Assembly (NCBI RefSeq): GCF_001436605.1
Contig: NZ_AYZL01000006.1
Coordinates: 62,001-126,000 of the forward strand
Length of the DNA stretch: 64,000 nucleotides
Source: Holzapfeliella floricola DSM 23037 = JCM 16512
GTDB lineage: Bacteria > Bacillota > Bacilli > Lactobacillales > Lactobacillaceae
Reading direction: 5' to 3'
Made by a program: the position numbers and the translations under genes. Of the stretch, positions 24,579-33,945 are shown piece by piece; within the stretch, counting starts at the first letter, position 1; each line of letters starts with the position of its first letter. The notes under the pieces were generated by a model. The model was not told where the DNA came from. It saw nothing but the letters and a program-made list of their open reading frames with translations, and searched no databases.

Positions 24579-26381
24579 ATGAGCATAAAAAAAGCCAACC
24601 TTAATCGCAAAGATGTCGAAAAAAGTTATACCTACGATTTAAGTGATTTATGTCAAAATAATGCTGATTTTTCAAACCAAGCTGATAATTTGATGGATCA
24701 GGTTCAACAATTCCGTAAACAATACGCCAATCGTTCACTCAATATTAGCGAAATTGAAACAGCACTTTTTGATTATAACGATTTATGGTGTCACGCAGAT
24801 ATTTTATTGAATTATGCTTTTTTAAATCAATCCGTTGATTTAACTAACACTGAAAATAGTAATATTGCGTTTCGAGGAGACCAAATCGAATCAGAATTAA
24901 CAACCAATTTACAATTCTTTGAAGATTTACTTTTAAAATTACCTCACGAAAACTTCAAAAAATTAATGAGAGATAATCCTCAATTCACTGGATTCTTAAG
25001 AAATATTAAACAAAAACAAAAAATTGCGCCTAACAAAAAAATCGAACAAACATTAAATAAACTGATGCCCGTACTTCAAGGTCCTAGCCGATTATATGGC
25101 CAAGTCATCGGTGCTGACTTATCTTTTGATGATTTCACGGTTAATGGCCAAGCTTACCCGCTCTCCTTTAGCCTATATGAAGACTATTACGCTTTTCATC
25201 ATAACACCGATATCAGACGTACGGCTTTTGATGCTTTTTCAAAACAACTTCGCAAATACCAAGACACACTAGCTGCTAATTATCTAAATAAGGTAACTAG
25301 CGAAAAAGTTTTAGCCGATTTATATGGTTTTGATTCCGTTATCGACTATCTACTATATAATCAAGAAGTTTCTCGAGAAATGTTCAATCGTCAAATCGAT
25401 TTAATTATGACTAAATTTGGTCCCGTTGTGCAAAAATACCTAAAATTTTTGAAAAATGAACATCAACTAGATCAATTGACTTTTGCTGATCGACTAATCG
25501 ATATTGATTTTGACTACACACCCAAAGTTTCTATCGCACAGTCGAAAGACTACATCAAAAATGCATTAGCACCTTTAGGCAATAGTTATCAAAACATGAT
25601 TTTAAAAGGATTTAATGAACGATGGATTGATTTCACTGCTAACAAAGGTAAAGAAACCGGTGCTTTTTGTGCACAGCCTTATCAAAAGAAACCCAAAATT
25701 TTATTATCTTGGCAAAATACACTTTCAGATGTTTATACTTTGATACATGAATTAGGACATGCCGGACAAGGCATTTTAAGTAGTGAAGCGAATACTTATC
25801 TTGACTTTAACCCTTCAACCTACATTGTAGAAACAGCTTCAACATTTAATGAACTACTATTGACGGATTATTTGTCTACAACTAGTCAAAACAACCAGCA
25901 AAAACGTTTTGCTTTAGGGAAATTATTCAATAATACTTATTTCCACAACTTTGTCACTCATTTACTTGAAGCTGCTTTCCAGCAAAAAGTTTATCAATTA
26001 GTTGATAAAGGCAAAAGTTTTAACGCCCAAATTCTTAACGATCTTAAACTAGACGTACTAAAACAATTTTATGGTGATAGTCTTGATTATAATGAGGGTA
26101 CTGAATTAACTTGGATGCGTCAGAGTCACTATTACATGGGACTTTATAGCTACACTTACTCAGCTTCTCTTACAATTTCAACACAGGAATTCTTAAAGTT
26201 TAAAGAAAATCCAACAGCAGAACGTGATAATTGGCTAGATTTTTTAGCGATTGGAAATTCACTTTCCCCTATTGATTCAGCTAACAAACTAGGAATCGAT
26301 ATTACAACGTCAACACCACTTGAAAATACTATTAGTTATCTTGAAACAGTCGTTGATGAAATTATTGCATTATCAAAATAA
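24579..26381 (+). CDS. pepF: Oligoendopeptidase F (M3 family)
   Basis: A 600-residue cytosolic metallopeptidase of the M3B family; the zinc-binding motif HELGH (about residues 390-394) lies in TLIHELGHAGQG, with the third ligand Glu expected in the following IVETASTFNE stretch. It trims oligopeptides of roughly 7-20 residues in peptide nutrition and protein turnover. Length fits PepF. The start MSIKKANLN has TTTGGAGG upstream. Monocistronic, with an extended -10 promoter upstream and a hairpin terminator downstream. Confidence 0.93.
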   Translation: MSIKKANLNRKDVEKSYTYDLSDLCQNNADFSNQADNLMDQVQQFRKQYANRSLNISEIETALFDYNDLWCHADILLNYAFLNQSVDLTNTENSNIAFRGDQIESELTTNLQFFEDLLLKLPHENFKKLMRDNPQFTGFLRNIKQKQKIAPNKKIEQTLNKLMPVLQGPSRLYGQVIGADLSFDDFTVNGQAYPLSFSLYEDYYAFHHNTDIRRTAFDAFSKQLRKYQDTLAANYLNKVTSEKVLADLYGFDSVIDYLLYNQEVSREMFNRQIDLIMTKFGPVVQKYLKFLKNEHQLDQLTFADRLIDIDFDYTPKVSIAQSKDYIKNALAPLGNSYQNMILKGFNERWIDFTANKGKETGAFCAQPYQKKPKILLSWQNTLSDVYTLIHELGHAGQGILSSEANTYLDFNPSTYIVETASTFNELLLTDYLSTTSQNNQQKRFALGKLFNNTYFHNFVTHLLEAAFQQKVYQLVDKGKSFNAQILNDLKLDVLKQFYGDSLDYNEGTELTWMRQSHYYMGLYSYTYSASLTISTQEFLKFKENPTAERDNWLDFLAIGNSLSPIDSANKLGIDITTSTPLENTISYLETVVDEIIALSK

Positions 26382-26410
26382 AAAATCCTAACATAATGTT
26401 AGGATTTTTT
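26381..26410. terminator. Bidirectional intrinsic terminator
   Basis: AAAAATCCTAACAT / ATGTTAGGATTTTT palindrome between pepF and the convergent hydrolase gene. Confidence 0.9.
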
Positions 26411-27065
26411 ATTTGAAAAAGTTTTTTAATGTAGGAACCAAGTACAAACTATGAGTAATATAACTATCATGTGTTTGCTTTGGCATAACCATTAATCGTG
26501 CATGTTTGATTTTGCTAGAAAATTCACGTGTATGTTCTATGGTAACAACGTCTTTTTCACCAACCATCGCTAGAACCTGAACAGTTATTCGTTTGAGTTG
26601 TACATCTGTGATTGGTTGTTGGTTTAGCATCAATTCTATCAACGGATTGGGTTTAATAAAGTTCTCAAATTTAAGTTTCAACCGTTCCTTTCGAGTTAAA
26701 CCTGAAATTTCAGTATTAGCTCCGGCTACAACTAATTTTCCTAGAATGTTAGGGTATTGGCTTGCAAGCATCAACCCCACAATTCCACCATCGCTAAACC
26801 CAAATAAGTACGGCTGCTTCAAATTAAATTTTCGAATAAAGCTTGCAATATCCTCAACCATATCCTGATAAGAAAAAGTATCTGGTCTTTCGCTTTGTCC
26901 ATGTCCGCGGGTATCAATTATGTAAACAGTATATTGTGCACTTAAAGCAGCCATTAATCGATCAAATATACGGCTATCTTCTTGATTACCGTGCAATAAA
27001 ATTAATGGGTGTCCTGATCCAAGTTTTTGGTAGTTTAATGAGATATTATTGACTTTGATATTCAT
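26409..27065 (-). CDS. Alpha/beta hydrolase
   Basis: A 218-residue alpha/beta-hydrolase: oxyanion segment LLHGNQEDSRIFDRL, nucleophile elbow GFSDGG (Ser about residue 90), acid Asp in VGEKDVVTIEHT and the catalytic His in KQTHDSYI. All three triad residues are visible, so it should be active on an ester, thioester or similar substrate; no further assignment is possible. The GAGGAG ribosome site lies within the end of the upstream glycosyltransferase gene, which overlaps by 20 bases, so expression is coupled. Confidence 0.88.
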   Translation of the reverse strand: MNIKVNNISLNYQKLGSGHPLILLHGNQEDSRIFDRLMAALSAQYTVYIIDTRGHGQSERPDTFSYQDMVEDIASFIRKFNLKQPYLFGFSDGGIVGLMLASQYPNILGKLVVAGANTEISGLTRKERLKLKFENFIKPNPLIELMLNQQPITDVQLKRITVQVLAMVGEKDVVTIEHTREFSSKIKHARLMVMPKQTHDSYITHSLYLVPTLKNFFK

Positions 27066-27879
27066 TTTTCTCCTCTTCAATACTTGTTTCAATCTCTTGT
27101 TTCAATATTTTTTGTTTTTTATTGGGCCGGTTATTTTTCTTTGACATACTTAAGTTGATATAAAGTCCATGACATTTCACCATCGCAACGGCAAATTCTT
27201 TAAGATCAATATTATGAATTAAACTGTCATCACGCTGGATGTAGTGATATAAAGGTTTAGTACTATAAAAAAACGATCCCTGCGCTTTTTCTAAATATTT
27301 CAAATTGAAATACTGATCTTCCATAATTGAAATCGTTTCGTCGAATTTCAAGTTATGTTTACGAATTAAATCAATACGATAACACTTATTCCAAGTATAG
27401 CCTTTGACGCTACCACCTGGTCTAATAATTTGTGTGGCCATTTGGCCTCTATCTAAAACTTTAGACTCATTCTTTTTATGTGCAACCTTACTTGGCTTTC
27501 CTTCATAGTCAATAAAAAAACTACTTGTTGCTAGGTCTACATCTTGTTTTGACATATTTTTGATGAAGTGATTTGTAAATTCTGGCTCAACCCAATCATC
27601 ACCATCTAGAAATGTTAAATAAGGTGTTTCAACATTATCAAGTCCGGTGTTTCGAGCAGCTGAAAGTCCCATATTAGGCTGTGACACCATTTTCAAATGT
27701 TTGAACTGATGGCGATATGATTCGACAATTTCAGGTGTTTTATCCGTTGAACCGTCATTAATAACCAATATTTCAAAATTTTCATTTTTTTGCTTTAATA
27801 AGCTGTCTAGACCCCTTTTAATATAACCCTCTACATTATAAACTGGCATTAATACTGTTAATAATGGCTTTTCACACAT
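27046..27879 (-). CDS. Glycosyltransferase family 2
   Basis: A 277-residue GT2 enzyme with a GT-A fold: LTVLMPVYNVEGYIKRGLDSLL, LVINDGSTDKTPEIV, NMGLSAARNTGLD and the metal-binding FLDGDDWVEP (DxD-type). No membrane helix is seen, so it is a cytoplasmic or peripheral enzyme that transfers a sugar to cell-envelope glycan or another acceptor; the acceptor is unknown. The C-terminal 40 residues are highly charged (Lys/Glu/Gln). AAAGGTGAA precedes the ATG. It overlaps the alpha/beta hydrolase gene. Confidence 0.9.
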   Translation of the reverse strand: MCEKPLLTVLMPVYNVEGYIKRGLDSLLKQKNENFEILVINDGSTDKTPEIVESYRHQFKHLKMVSQPNMGLSAARNTGLDNVETPYLTFLDGDDWVEPEFTNHFIKNMSKQDVDLATSSFFIDYEGKPSKVAHKKNESKVLDRGQMATQIIRPGGSVKGYTWNKCYRIDLIRKHNLKFDETISIMEDQYFNLKYLEKAQGSFFYSTKPLYHYIQRDDSLIHNIDLKEFAVAMVKCHGLYINLSMSKKNNRPNKKQKILKQEIETSIEEEKNEYQSQ

Positions 27880-27981
27880 TCTTTATCTTCACCTTTCATA
27901 GCGTTTATCTCCCTCATTCTACATTAGAAAAATGGCTTTTCTAAGCTATTTTACACTTTTTTAAGACTTTGTTAAAGGTTA

Positions 27982-29199
27982 TCACTTCCAATTATTGGAG
28001 TTAAAATTGGCAAATGCCTCTTTTAGATTAGAATCGCTAGCATAAATGAACAATCCATAAGCGCCTCTTTTTAGTAGGACATTAACTGCATTCATCATAA
28101 TCTGCTCTTTAATTGTTAATAATTGCTGATTGCTGTTTTCATCCGAAGACTTCTTAAAAGCTTCAAAGTCTTGATAATATTTTGGCTTGGGTATAATTTG
28201 ATTGGTTTTTTTATCATAAGTTATTCCAGGTCCTATGATAACCCCTGCATAATTCAAATCAAAACCTTGTATTGTATATATTGAACCTACTTCATTGATT
28301 GTCTCAGGTCTTTGAGCCCATGGCAAATTTGGATTAATATCATGATCCCATGGCAACCTAAATCCTGGCTCTGTAATATAATACAACTTCCCATCTAGTT
28401 TATAAGGATAATCAGCTGTACTAATTAAGCGTGACAATCCATATTGACTATTTTTTTGCTTCAAATCTTGATACATGGTTGATAAGTCAGTATATAATCG
28501 AAAATCATAATTCCCGCTTTCTGGATATTTGACTAATTGGCGTTCTTTTGCAAAATTATCAATCCAGTTAAGAACTTCTGTAGGCGCTTTCAGTCTAAAC
28601 TGTTCAGTTAGTTTAAACTTTTTGTGGCAATATTTTTGCAAAATAGACTGCAGTTTTTGATTAGTCCAAAAACTTTTCGTTTTCAAAAATTGATGTTCAT
28701 CAAAAACGATAACAACGATTTTAGCTTGTTTAATTAATTCATCCAATTGATTGGTTTGATTAAAATTGTTATATCTATCGGGTTGAGTTAACAACAAGTG
28801 CCCCTCATCTATCAAAACGACATCTGCTTTTTTGTTTTCTTTTTGTAGGCGATTAATTAAAGTGGTTGGTTTTTGAACATCTTTTTTGTAAAGATGTGGT
28901 TCTTTCCCAGCAATTCCTTTGTAAACTTTAATTACTTCAGCGTGATTAACTGTCAGATAGTTAGAGGTTTGATAAAGACATGTGTTTTTTTGTGTACGAC
29001 TCTCATATTGAATCTTTTTGAATAATTCTGTCAGTACTACGCTTTTCCCTGTCCCTGCATCCCCATCTAACCATATCACATAAGGATTATCGTCTGAAAA
29101 GTGTTTTTTAACTTGATCAAATATCTCATGAGTTACTTTTTCTTGTCCAAAGCTCAGTTGACTGACATCATTTAGCTTTTCTTCGGCATCATTTATCAA
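27982..29199 (-). CDS. DUF2075 P-loop ATPase/helicase-like protein
   Basis: A 405-residue protein of the DUF2075 group (schlafen/SF1 helicase-like P-loop NTPases): Walker A LDGDAGTGKSVV (about residue 45), Walker B DVVLIDEGHLL, arginine-type motif KLTEQFRL and a C-terminal GVIIGPGITYD block with a UvrD-like last motif (AVNVLLKRGAYGLFIYA). Nucleic acid unwinding or remodelling is plausible, not shown. Read from a TTG at 29199, 18 bases after the rnhA stop, with only a weak AGAAAGAAG as ribosome site. It forms a unit with rnhA upstream. Confidence 0.85.
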   Translation of the reverse strand: MINDAEEKLNDVSQLSFGQEKVTHEIFDQVKKHFSDDNPYVIWLDGDAGTGKSVVLTELFKKIQYESRTQKNTCLYQTSNYLTVNHAEVIKVYKGIAGKEPHLYKKDVQKPTTLINRLQKENKKADVVLIDEGHLLLTQPDRYNNFNQTNQLDELIKQAKIVVIVFDEHQFLKTKSFWTNQKLQSILQKYCHKKFKLTEQFRLKAPTEVLNWIDNFAKERQLVKYPESGNYDFRLYTDLSTMYQDLKQKNSQYGLSRLISTADYPYKLDGKLYYITEPGFRLPWDHDINPNLPWAQRPETINEVGSIYTIQGFDLNYAGVIIGPGITYDKKTNQIIPKPKYYQDFEAFKKSSDENSNQQLLTIKEQIMMNAVNVLLKRGAYGLFIYASDSNLKEAFANFNSNNWK

Positions 29200-29217
29200 A
29201 ACCCAAAACTTCTTTCT

Positions 29218-29880
29218 CTAATTTTGATCCATTGTTTGATTCAACAATTCATCCACAAATATGTTTCCTTGACTTACTGCATGTCCCTTAGTCCATGAAA
29301 AAATTGATTTTTCAAACTTTGGTAGTAATTCATACATCTTTTGCCATAATTCTTTATTTTTCAATTCTCCATTTTTTCGCTTGAATCCATTTTTTGCCCA
29401 GCCTTTTAACCAGCCCAGTCTGATTGCATCTAAAACATACTTTGAATCTAAAACAAATTCAACTTCATCAGGATTTAATTTTAATGATGTTATTGATGAC
29501 ATAGCTTTTAGTAATGCCATAATCTCCATACGATTATTTGTGGCACCTGCTTCAAATCCTGTCCCTTTATAATTTTGTTGAGGTGTTTGAATCAAAAAAG
29601 CCCATGCTGCTTTGTCCGTTTTTTTGACTTGACCGCCTTTATAATTTCCAGTGTTTCTAGAACCACCATCTGTAAACACTCTAATTGATTTCATGCTTTG
29701 TAATTCTGTTTTTGGTGGCTGTTGTTTCACCGTGATACCTGCTATAAAGTTATCAGCTTCTTGCTTAGTACTAAAACTTTTATAGACAGCACCTTTATAG
29801 CCATCGACTTGTGCTTTTGCACTATCCCAATCTTTATAGATACCAACCTGACGTCCTTTTTTAACTGCGTAGTATTTCAT
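29218..29880 (-). CDS. rnhA: Ribonuclease HI with N-terminal hybrid-binding (viroplasmin-like) domain
   Basis: A 220-residue RNase H. The N-terminal domain (about 1-48; YYAVKKGRQVGIYKDWDSAKA) is the caulimovirus viroplasmin/hybrid-binding domain found in eukaryotic RNase H1 and some Firmicutes. The catalytic domain (about 70-220) has all active residues: FTDGGSRN (Asp), NNRMEIMALL (Glu), FVLDSKYV (Asp) and KGHAVSQGNIFVDEL (His and Asp). It removes RNA from RNA-DNA hybrids. The start MKYYAVKKG has an AGGAGG. An 11-bp inverted repeat lies upstream, between it and a divergent hydrolase gene. Confidence 0.93.
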   Translation of the reverse strand: MKYYAVKKGRQVGIYKDWDSAKAQVDGYKGAVYKSFSTKQEADNFIAGITVKQQPPKTELQSMKSIRVFTDGGSRNTGNYKGGQVKKTDKAAWAFLIQTPQQNYKGTGFEAGATNNRMEIMALLKAMSSITSLKLNPDEVEFVLDSKYVLDAIRLGWLKGWAKNGFKRKNGELKNKELWQKMYELLPKFEKSIFSWTKGHAVSQGNIFVDELLNQTMDQN

Positions 29881-29924
29881 AAGCTTACCTCCTGTTATTT
29901 TCGTTATATTTCTCATTTTAACAA

Positions 29925-29956
29925 GTTTAATGTAAAATAATACTATTACATTAAAC
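29925..29956. promoter_or_regulatory. Perfect 11-bp inverted repeat between divergent genes
   Basis: GTTTAATGTAA (29925-29935) and TTACATTAAAC (29946-29956) are exact inverted copies with a 10-base spacer, in the 91-base gap between rnhA and the hydrolase gene. No T run follows on either side, so it is more likely a binding site than a terminator. The regulator is unknown. Confidence 0.6.
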
Positions 29957-29971
29957 AAAGGAGGTTGATGA

Positions 29972-30850
29972 ATGAAAAAAAAGAAAACAGATTCTTACCT
30001 CTCTATTGTAATGGGAATTTTAACTAGTTTTGGTATTCTTAAACCTTTTTTACGCCTTTTTAGCAAAAAATATCGTTATAAAAAACGAGAACCCGATATT
30101 AAACCAAGTAAACAAATTCCAACCTTTTATGTTCACGGATTTCGAGGAAATGACTCTTCCACACAGCAAATGGTCGATGCGGCAATGAGTTATAGTCAAA
30201 ATAAAACTTTCTTGCGTGTTACAATCGACTTACTAGGAAATATTGACTACGATGGAGATTTAGGTGATGGGCCTCATCCTATTGTACAAGTTGTTTTCAA
30301 AGATAGATTTGTGGGTAATATTGGGATTACAAGATATTTAGATATGATTTTACCAGCTTTAGCCAATACCTATCACTTCACACAGTTCAATGCTGTAGGG
30401 CATTCACTAGGGGCTACTAGTTTAGTCCTTGAAGCAATGAAAAAACACCGTTCAAGCCATTTTCCACGATTAAACAAACTAGTGCTATTAGCCGGGCCAT
30501 TTGATGGTGTTGTTTACTTAGGGGACTTCCCAAATGTCAACCAGCTCACCAAAAAAGGCAGACCGATTCTAATGAACCTGCGCTACCTGCAACTTTTATT
30601 TAAACGGCACCGTTTTCCAAAAAATGTCCGTATCTTAAATATGTACGGCAATGTTGATGACGATTCTAATACTGATAAGTATATTTCAGTCATCTCAGCT
30701 AGATCTATTAAATACATCTTGTCACCAGTCGTTAAAGAGTTCCATGAATTTGAACTTTTAGGCAAATTTGGTGAACATAGTTTAATTCATGACAATCGAT
30801 ATGCTATTGATGTTTTAAATCGATTTTTATATTCAAATGAAATGGAGTGA
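29972..30850 (+). CDS. DUF915-type alpha/beta hydrolase
   Basis: A 292-residue alpha/beta hydrolase of the DUF915 group: TFYVHGFRGNDSSTQQM near the start, then the nucleophile elbow VGHSLGAT (Ser about residue 146). The C-terminal catalytic His is probably in FGEHSLIHDN. A hydrophobic stretch at about residues 9-27 may be an N-terminal membrane anchor or uncleaved signal. Substrate unknown. AAAGGAGG precedes the ATG. It starts a run of plus-strand genes with the metallopeptidase and cls. Confidence 0.85.
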   Translation: MKKKKTDSYLSIVMGILTSFGILKPFLRLFSKKYRYKKREPDIKPSKQIPTFYVHGFRGNDSSTQQMVDAAMSYSQNKTFLRVTIDLLGNIDYDGDLGDGPHPIVQVVFKDRFVGNIGITRYLDMILPALANTYHFTQFNAVGHSLGATSLVLEAMKKHRSSHFPRLNKLVLLAGPFDGVVYLGDFPNVNQLTKKGRPILMNLRYLQLLFKRHRFPKNVRILNMYGNVDDDSNTDKYISVISARSIKYILSPVVKEFHEFELLGKFGEHSLIHDNRYAIDVLNRFLYSNEME

Positions 30851-30855
30851 TTTTT

Positions 30856-31551
30856 ATGTTTCCTTTATTCTATGACCCTTACTTTTTCCTTATTTTAATC
30901 GGAATGGGGCTTTCGGCACTTGCTTCAATGTTTGTCCAGTCTACTTTTTCTAAATATAGCCGTGTTTTAAGTCAAAGCAATTTAACTGGTGAACAAGCTG
31001 CAAAAGCAATTTTAGCTGATCAAACTATTCAAAATGTTACTATCCATGCCATTGAGGGAAACTTAACTGATAACTATAATGGCCAAAACAAAACTTTAAA
31101 CTTATCAGAAGCTACTTTTGATAATTCTTCAGTAGCTGCTGTTGGCGTTGCAGCTCATGAAGTTGGTCATGCTATTCAAGATGCATCTGATTATGCACCG
31201 ATGAGATTAAGAGCACGCATTGTTCCAGTAGCTAACTTAGGTGCATCCCTTTCAATGCCTCTTATTCTTATTGGTGTTTTATTGGGTATGAATCAAACAT
31301 TGATTAATATTGGTATCTTAGCATTTGCCGCTGTGTTGTTATTTCAAGTGGTCACACTTCCTGTTGAATTTGATGCCTCAAGAAGAGCTGTAGTCTCACT
31401 TAAAAACCAAAAATTACTAACTGAAACTGAACTTTCAGCTGTCAAGAAAGTTCTAACTGCTGCTGCATTTACTTACATTGCATCAGCCCTAAGTACTTTT
31501 TTGCAGCTACTTCGTCTCGTTTTACTTTTTACTAACCGAAATAACGACTAA
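30856..31551 (+). CDS. YugP-type zinc metallopeptidase
   Basis: A 231-residue membrane metallopeptidase of the YugP family: an N-terminal helix (about 5-25), the zinc motif HEVGH (about residues 101-105, in GVAAHEVGHAIQ), two central helices (about 125-170) and a C-terminal helix. The third-ligand region is likely LPVEFDASRRA. A GTG at 30847 is in frame, but GGAG is 8 bases from the ATG at 30856, so I used the ATG. It overlaps or abuts the hydrolase gene stop and precedes cls, an operon. Confidence 0.9.
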   Translation: MFPLFYDPYFFLILIGMGLSALASMFVQSTFSKYSRVLSQSNLTGEQAAKAILADQTIQNVTIHAIEGNLTDNYNGQNKTLNLSEATFDNSSVAAVGVAAHEVGHAIQDASDYAPMRLRARIVPVANLGASLSMPLILIGVLLGMNQTLINIGILAFAAVLLFQVVTLPVEFDASRRAVVSLKNQKLLTETELSAVKKVLTAAAFTYIASALSTFLQLLRLVLLFTNRNND

Positions 31552-31582
31552 CTCATCTAGTCTATAATGGAGATTTTTTAAC

Positions 31583-33034
31583 GTGAATTTTCTAAAACCG
31601 CTTATTTTTATACTACTTTTTTTTAATACACTTTTTTCTATTTACTTAGTCTTCAAACGCCCAAGGAGTATTGCGACGACTTGGGCTTGGTTGATTTTGT
31701 TAAATGTTTTACCAGTTTTAGGATTTTTACTTTATGCTTTTTTTGGACGCGGCTTAGCCGAAGAGAATTTAATGTCAATCAGTGCCCAAAAAGAAGTTGG
31801 GTTAGATTTTGCAAAGAAACTCGAAAAAGAAAGCCTTAATTATGATAACCCAAACGACACGACTCAAGATGCACGTTTGGTTATTGACTACTTCAACTAT
31901 GATTATAAAAACCCGCTGTCAAAAAAAAATGATGTTAATTTCTTTACCGATGGCGCTTCTAAATTTAAAAAGTTATTTAAAGATATTATCAAAGCTAAAT
32001 ATAGTGTTCATGTCGAATACTATACGTTTTATGACGATGCAATTGGCCATGACTTTATCACGTTACTAGAAGACAAAGCACGCGAAGGGGTTGAAGTTAA
32101 GCTAATTTATGACCCTTGGGGATCTGTTGGTAACAGTAGTAGTTTTTTTGATAATCTTGAACGATTGGGTGGAATTGTCGTTCCGTTCATTACTTCACGA
32201 AATATGATTAGAAAATATCGTCTTAATTACCATCTGCATCGTAAAATTGTGGTAATTGATGGTCAAATAGGATGGACTGGTGGATTTAATGTAGGTGATC
32301 AATATTTAGGTCGCAAGAAAAAATTTGGTTACTGGCGTGACACGCATGTCAGAATCGTAGGCCCTGCTACTTTACTTCTTCAAGAAAGATTCGTTCTAGA
32401 CTTTAATGCATCTGTCCAAGATAACAAAAATAAAATCGTCTTTAGACAGGATTTGTTTCCAAATCCGAGTTCAACTAGTCGTGATAATACAGCTATTCAA
32501 ATTGTTTCTGACGGTCCTGAACAGGAAGAAGATTTTTTGAAAAACGGCGTTATTCGCTTAATGAATATTGCACGACATAAAATATGGATTCAAACACCCT
32601 ATCTTGTACCTGATGATTCGATGATTTCAACTTTAGTTATTGCAGCAAGGTCTGGCATTGATGTCAAAATAATGATTCCATGTAAACCTGATCACCCTTT
32701 TATTTACCGTGCAACACAATATTATGCTAACTATTTAACTAAATACGGCATCGAAATTTATATCTACAATAATGGCTTTTTGCACGCCAAAACTGTTATT
32801 GTTGATGATAAATTTGCAACTGTTGGTTCCATGAATCAGGACTTTAGAAGTTATATGCTTAATTTTGAAGCTAATGCTTTCTTTTATGACAAAAAAATAA
32901 GTCGGCAGTTATCACAGCATTTTAAACATGACATGAAAGATTGCACTTTACTCACGCAAAATATGATTAATCAACAATCTCAGTCACTAAAGCTCAAACA
33001 GCAAGTATCACGCCTGTTGTCCCCTATTCTTTAA
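31583..33034 (+). CDS. cls: Cardiolipin synthase
   Basis: A 483-residue phospholipase D-type cardiolipin synthase: two N-terminal membrane helices (about 3-20 and 32-52), then two HKD motifs, HRKIVVIDGQIGWTGGFNVGD (about residue 219) and HAKTVIVDDKFATVGSMNQD (about residue 401). It joins two phosphatidylglycerol molecules into cardiolipin at the membrane. The start is GTG with TGGAG upstream. Length and motifs are standard. Confidence 0.95.
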   Translation: MNFLKPLIFILLFFNTLFSIYLVFKRPRSIATTWAWLILLNVLPVLGFLLYAFFGRGLAEENLMSISAQKEVGLDFAKKLEKESLNYDNPNDTTQDARLVIDYFNYDYKNPLSKKNDVNFFTDGASKFKKLFKDIIKAKYSVHVEYYTFYDDAIGHDFITLLEDKAREGVEVKLIYDPWGSVGNSSSFFDNLERLGGIVVPFITSRNMIRKYRLNYHLHRKIVVIDGQIGWTGGFNVGDQYLGRKKKFGYWRDTHVRIVGPATLLLQERFVLDFNASVQDNKNKIVFRQDLFPNPSSTSRDNTAIQIVSDGPEQEEDFLKNGVIRLMNIARHKIWIQTPYLVPDDSMISTLVIAARSGIDVKIMIPCKPDHPFIYRATQYYANYLTKYGIEIYIYNNGFLHAKTVIVDDKFATVGSMNQDFRSYMLNFEANAFFYDKKISRQLSQHFKHDMKDCTLLTQNMINQQSQSLKLKQQVSRLLSPIL

Positions 33035-33062
33035 AACCTCATTTTACAAATAGGGGATTTTT
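33020..33062 (+). terminator. Candidate terminator after cls
   Basis: TCCCCTATT / AATAGGGGA arms with a 20-base loop, followed by TTTTT. The left arm lies in the last codons of cls. The loop is long, so the call is moderate. Confidence 0.55.
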
Positions 33063-33100
33063 AGAGATAATAAACAATAGTATTGAAGGGAGGTTATATA

Positions 33101-33931
33101 TTGCGCCAATTTAGTCAATCAAAGAAGATCGTTCTTGCCATATTTGCCACTATAATTGTTTTAGCTGGACTGTTACTTGTGATTATTTCAAGTTTAGGCC
33201 AAAAACGAGAATTGGAAGTTGCAAACATGAGCCAAGACATTATATCCGAATCTAATTCGTCCGCAATTAATAATCCCTCATCAAATGCCTTAATCCAAAT
33301 TAACCATCACGGTTTTATTGGTAATTGGTCAGGTTCTAACACGTCATTTTCGTTTAAGGACAATGGCACATATACTTATAAAAGTGAAGACTATCAGGCT
33401 TCGGGATCTTATCTAGTTGCTGGTGAGTATGAGGACATTATTTTATTAAAGTTAACCTACTTTGCACAACATTCTGGAGAAACCTACCTGTATTTTAGGT
33501 TTAACCAAGGTGATACTAAAGTTTCTGTCGATAACTTGGGAACGTTTTCAAGGTCAACCGATGTTGCGCCTGTGGCCAGTAACTTTTATATGACTAACAG
33601 CCTTAAATATGCACCTCAGTATGCCTCTGAGTCTTTAATTGGAACCTGGACTAGGATTTCTAGTGACGGTCAAACTATCGATTACATTAATTATAATCCG
33701 GATGGCAGTTTTGAAGAGTTTAACAATCAAATGGTTAAAATTAAATCTGGTAAATTTTCAGTAAATACTCAAAATAAAACGATTACAATCTTAATATCTT
33801 TTGATGATGGGTCTCCCGGTATTCAAATACCTTATTCAACTAACAGTACTTTTACAATTTTAACTAGTTTATCAACCAATCAACCCAATACGATTTCATA
33901 CAAGAATAGCTTGCCTGATAAACTAAACTAA
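33101..33931 (+). CDS. Membrane-anchored protein with two lipocalin-like repeats, function unknown
   Basis: A 276-residue protein that I do not recognise. It has one N-terminal membrane helix (about 10-32) after a short basic segment and a long extracellular part. Two regions look alike: IGNWSGSNTSFSFKDNGTYTYKS (about 73-95) and IGTWTRISSDGQTIDYINYN with PDGSFEEF (about 178-205); both have the G-x-W start and the DG-S/T-Y/F strand of lipocalin-like beta barrels. It starts at a TTG placed 7 bases after AAGGGAGG. It lies between cls and an aldo/keto reductase gene. Confidence 0.7.
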   Translation: MRQFSQSKKIVLAIFATIIVLAGLLLVIISSLGQKRELEVANMSQDIISESNSSAINNPSSNALIQINHHGFIGNWSGSNTSFSFKDNGTYTYKSEDYQASGSYLVAGEYEDIILLKLTYFAQHSGETYLYFRFNQGDTKVSVDNLGTFSRSTDVAPVASNFYMTNSLKYAPQYASESLIGTWTRISSDGQTIDYINYNPDGSFEEFNNQMVKIKSGKFSVNTQNKTITILISFDDGSPGIQIPYSTNSTFTILTSLSTNQPNTISYKNSLPDKLN

Positions 33932-33945
33932 ACTAAGGAGATTTT

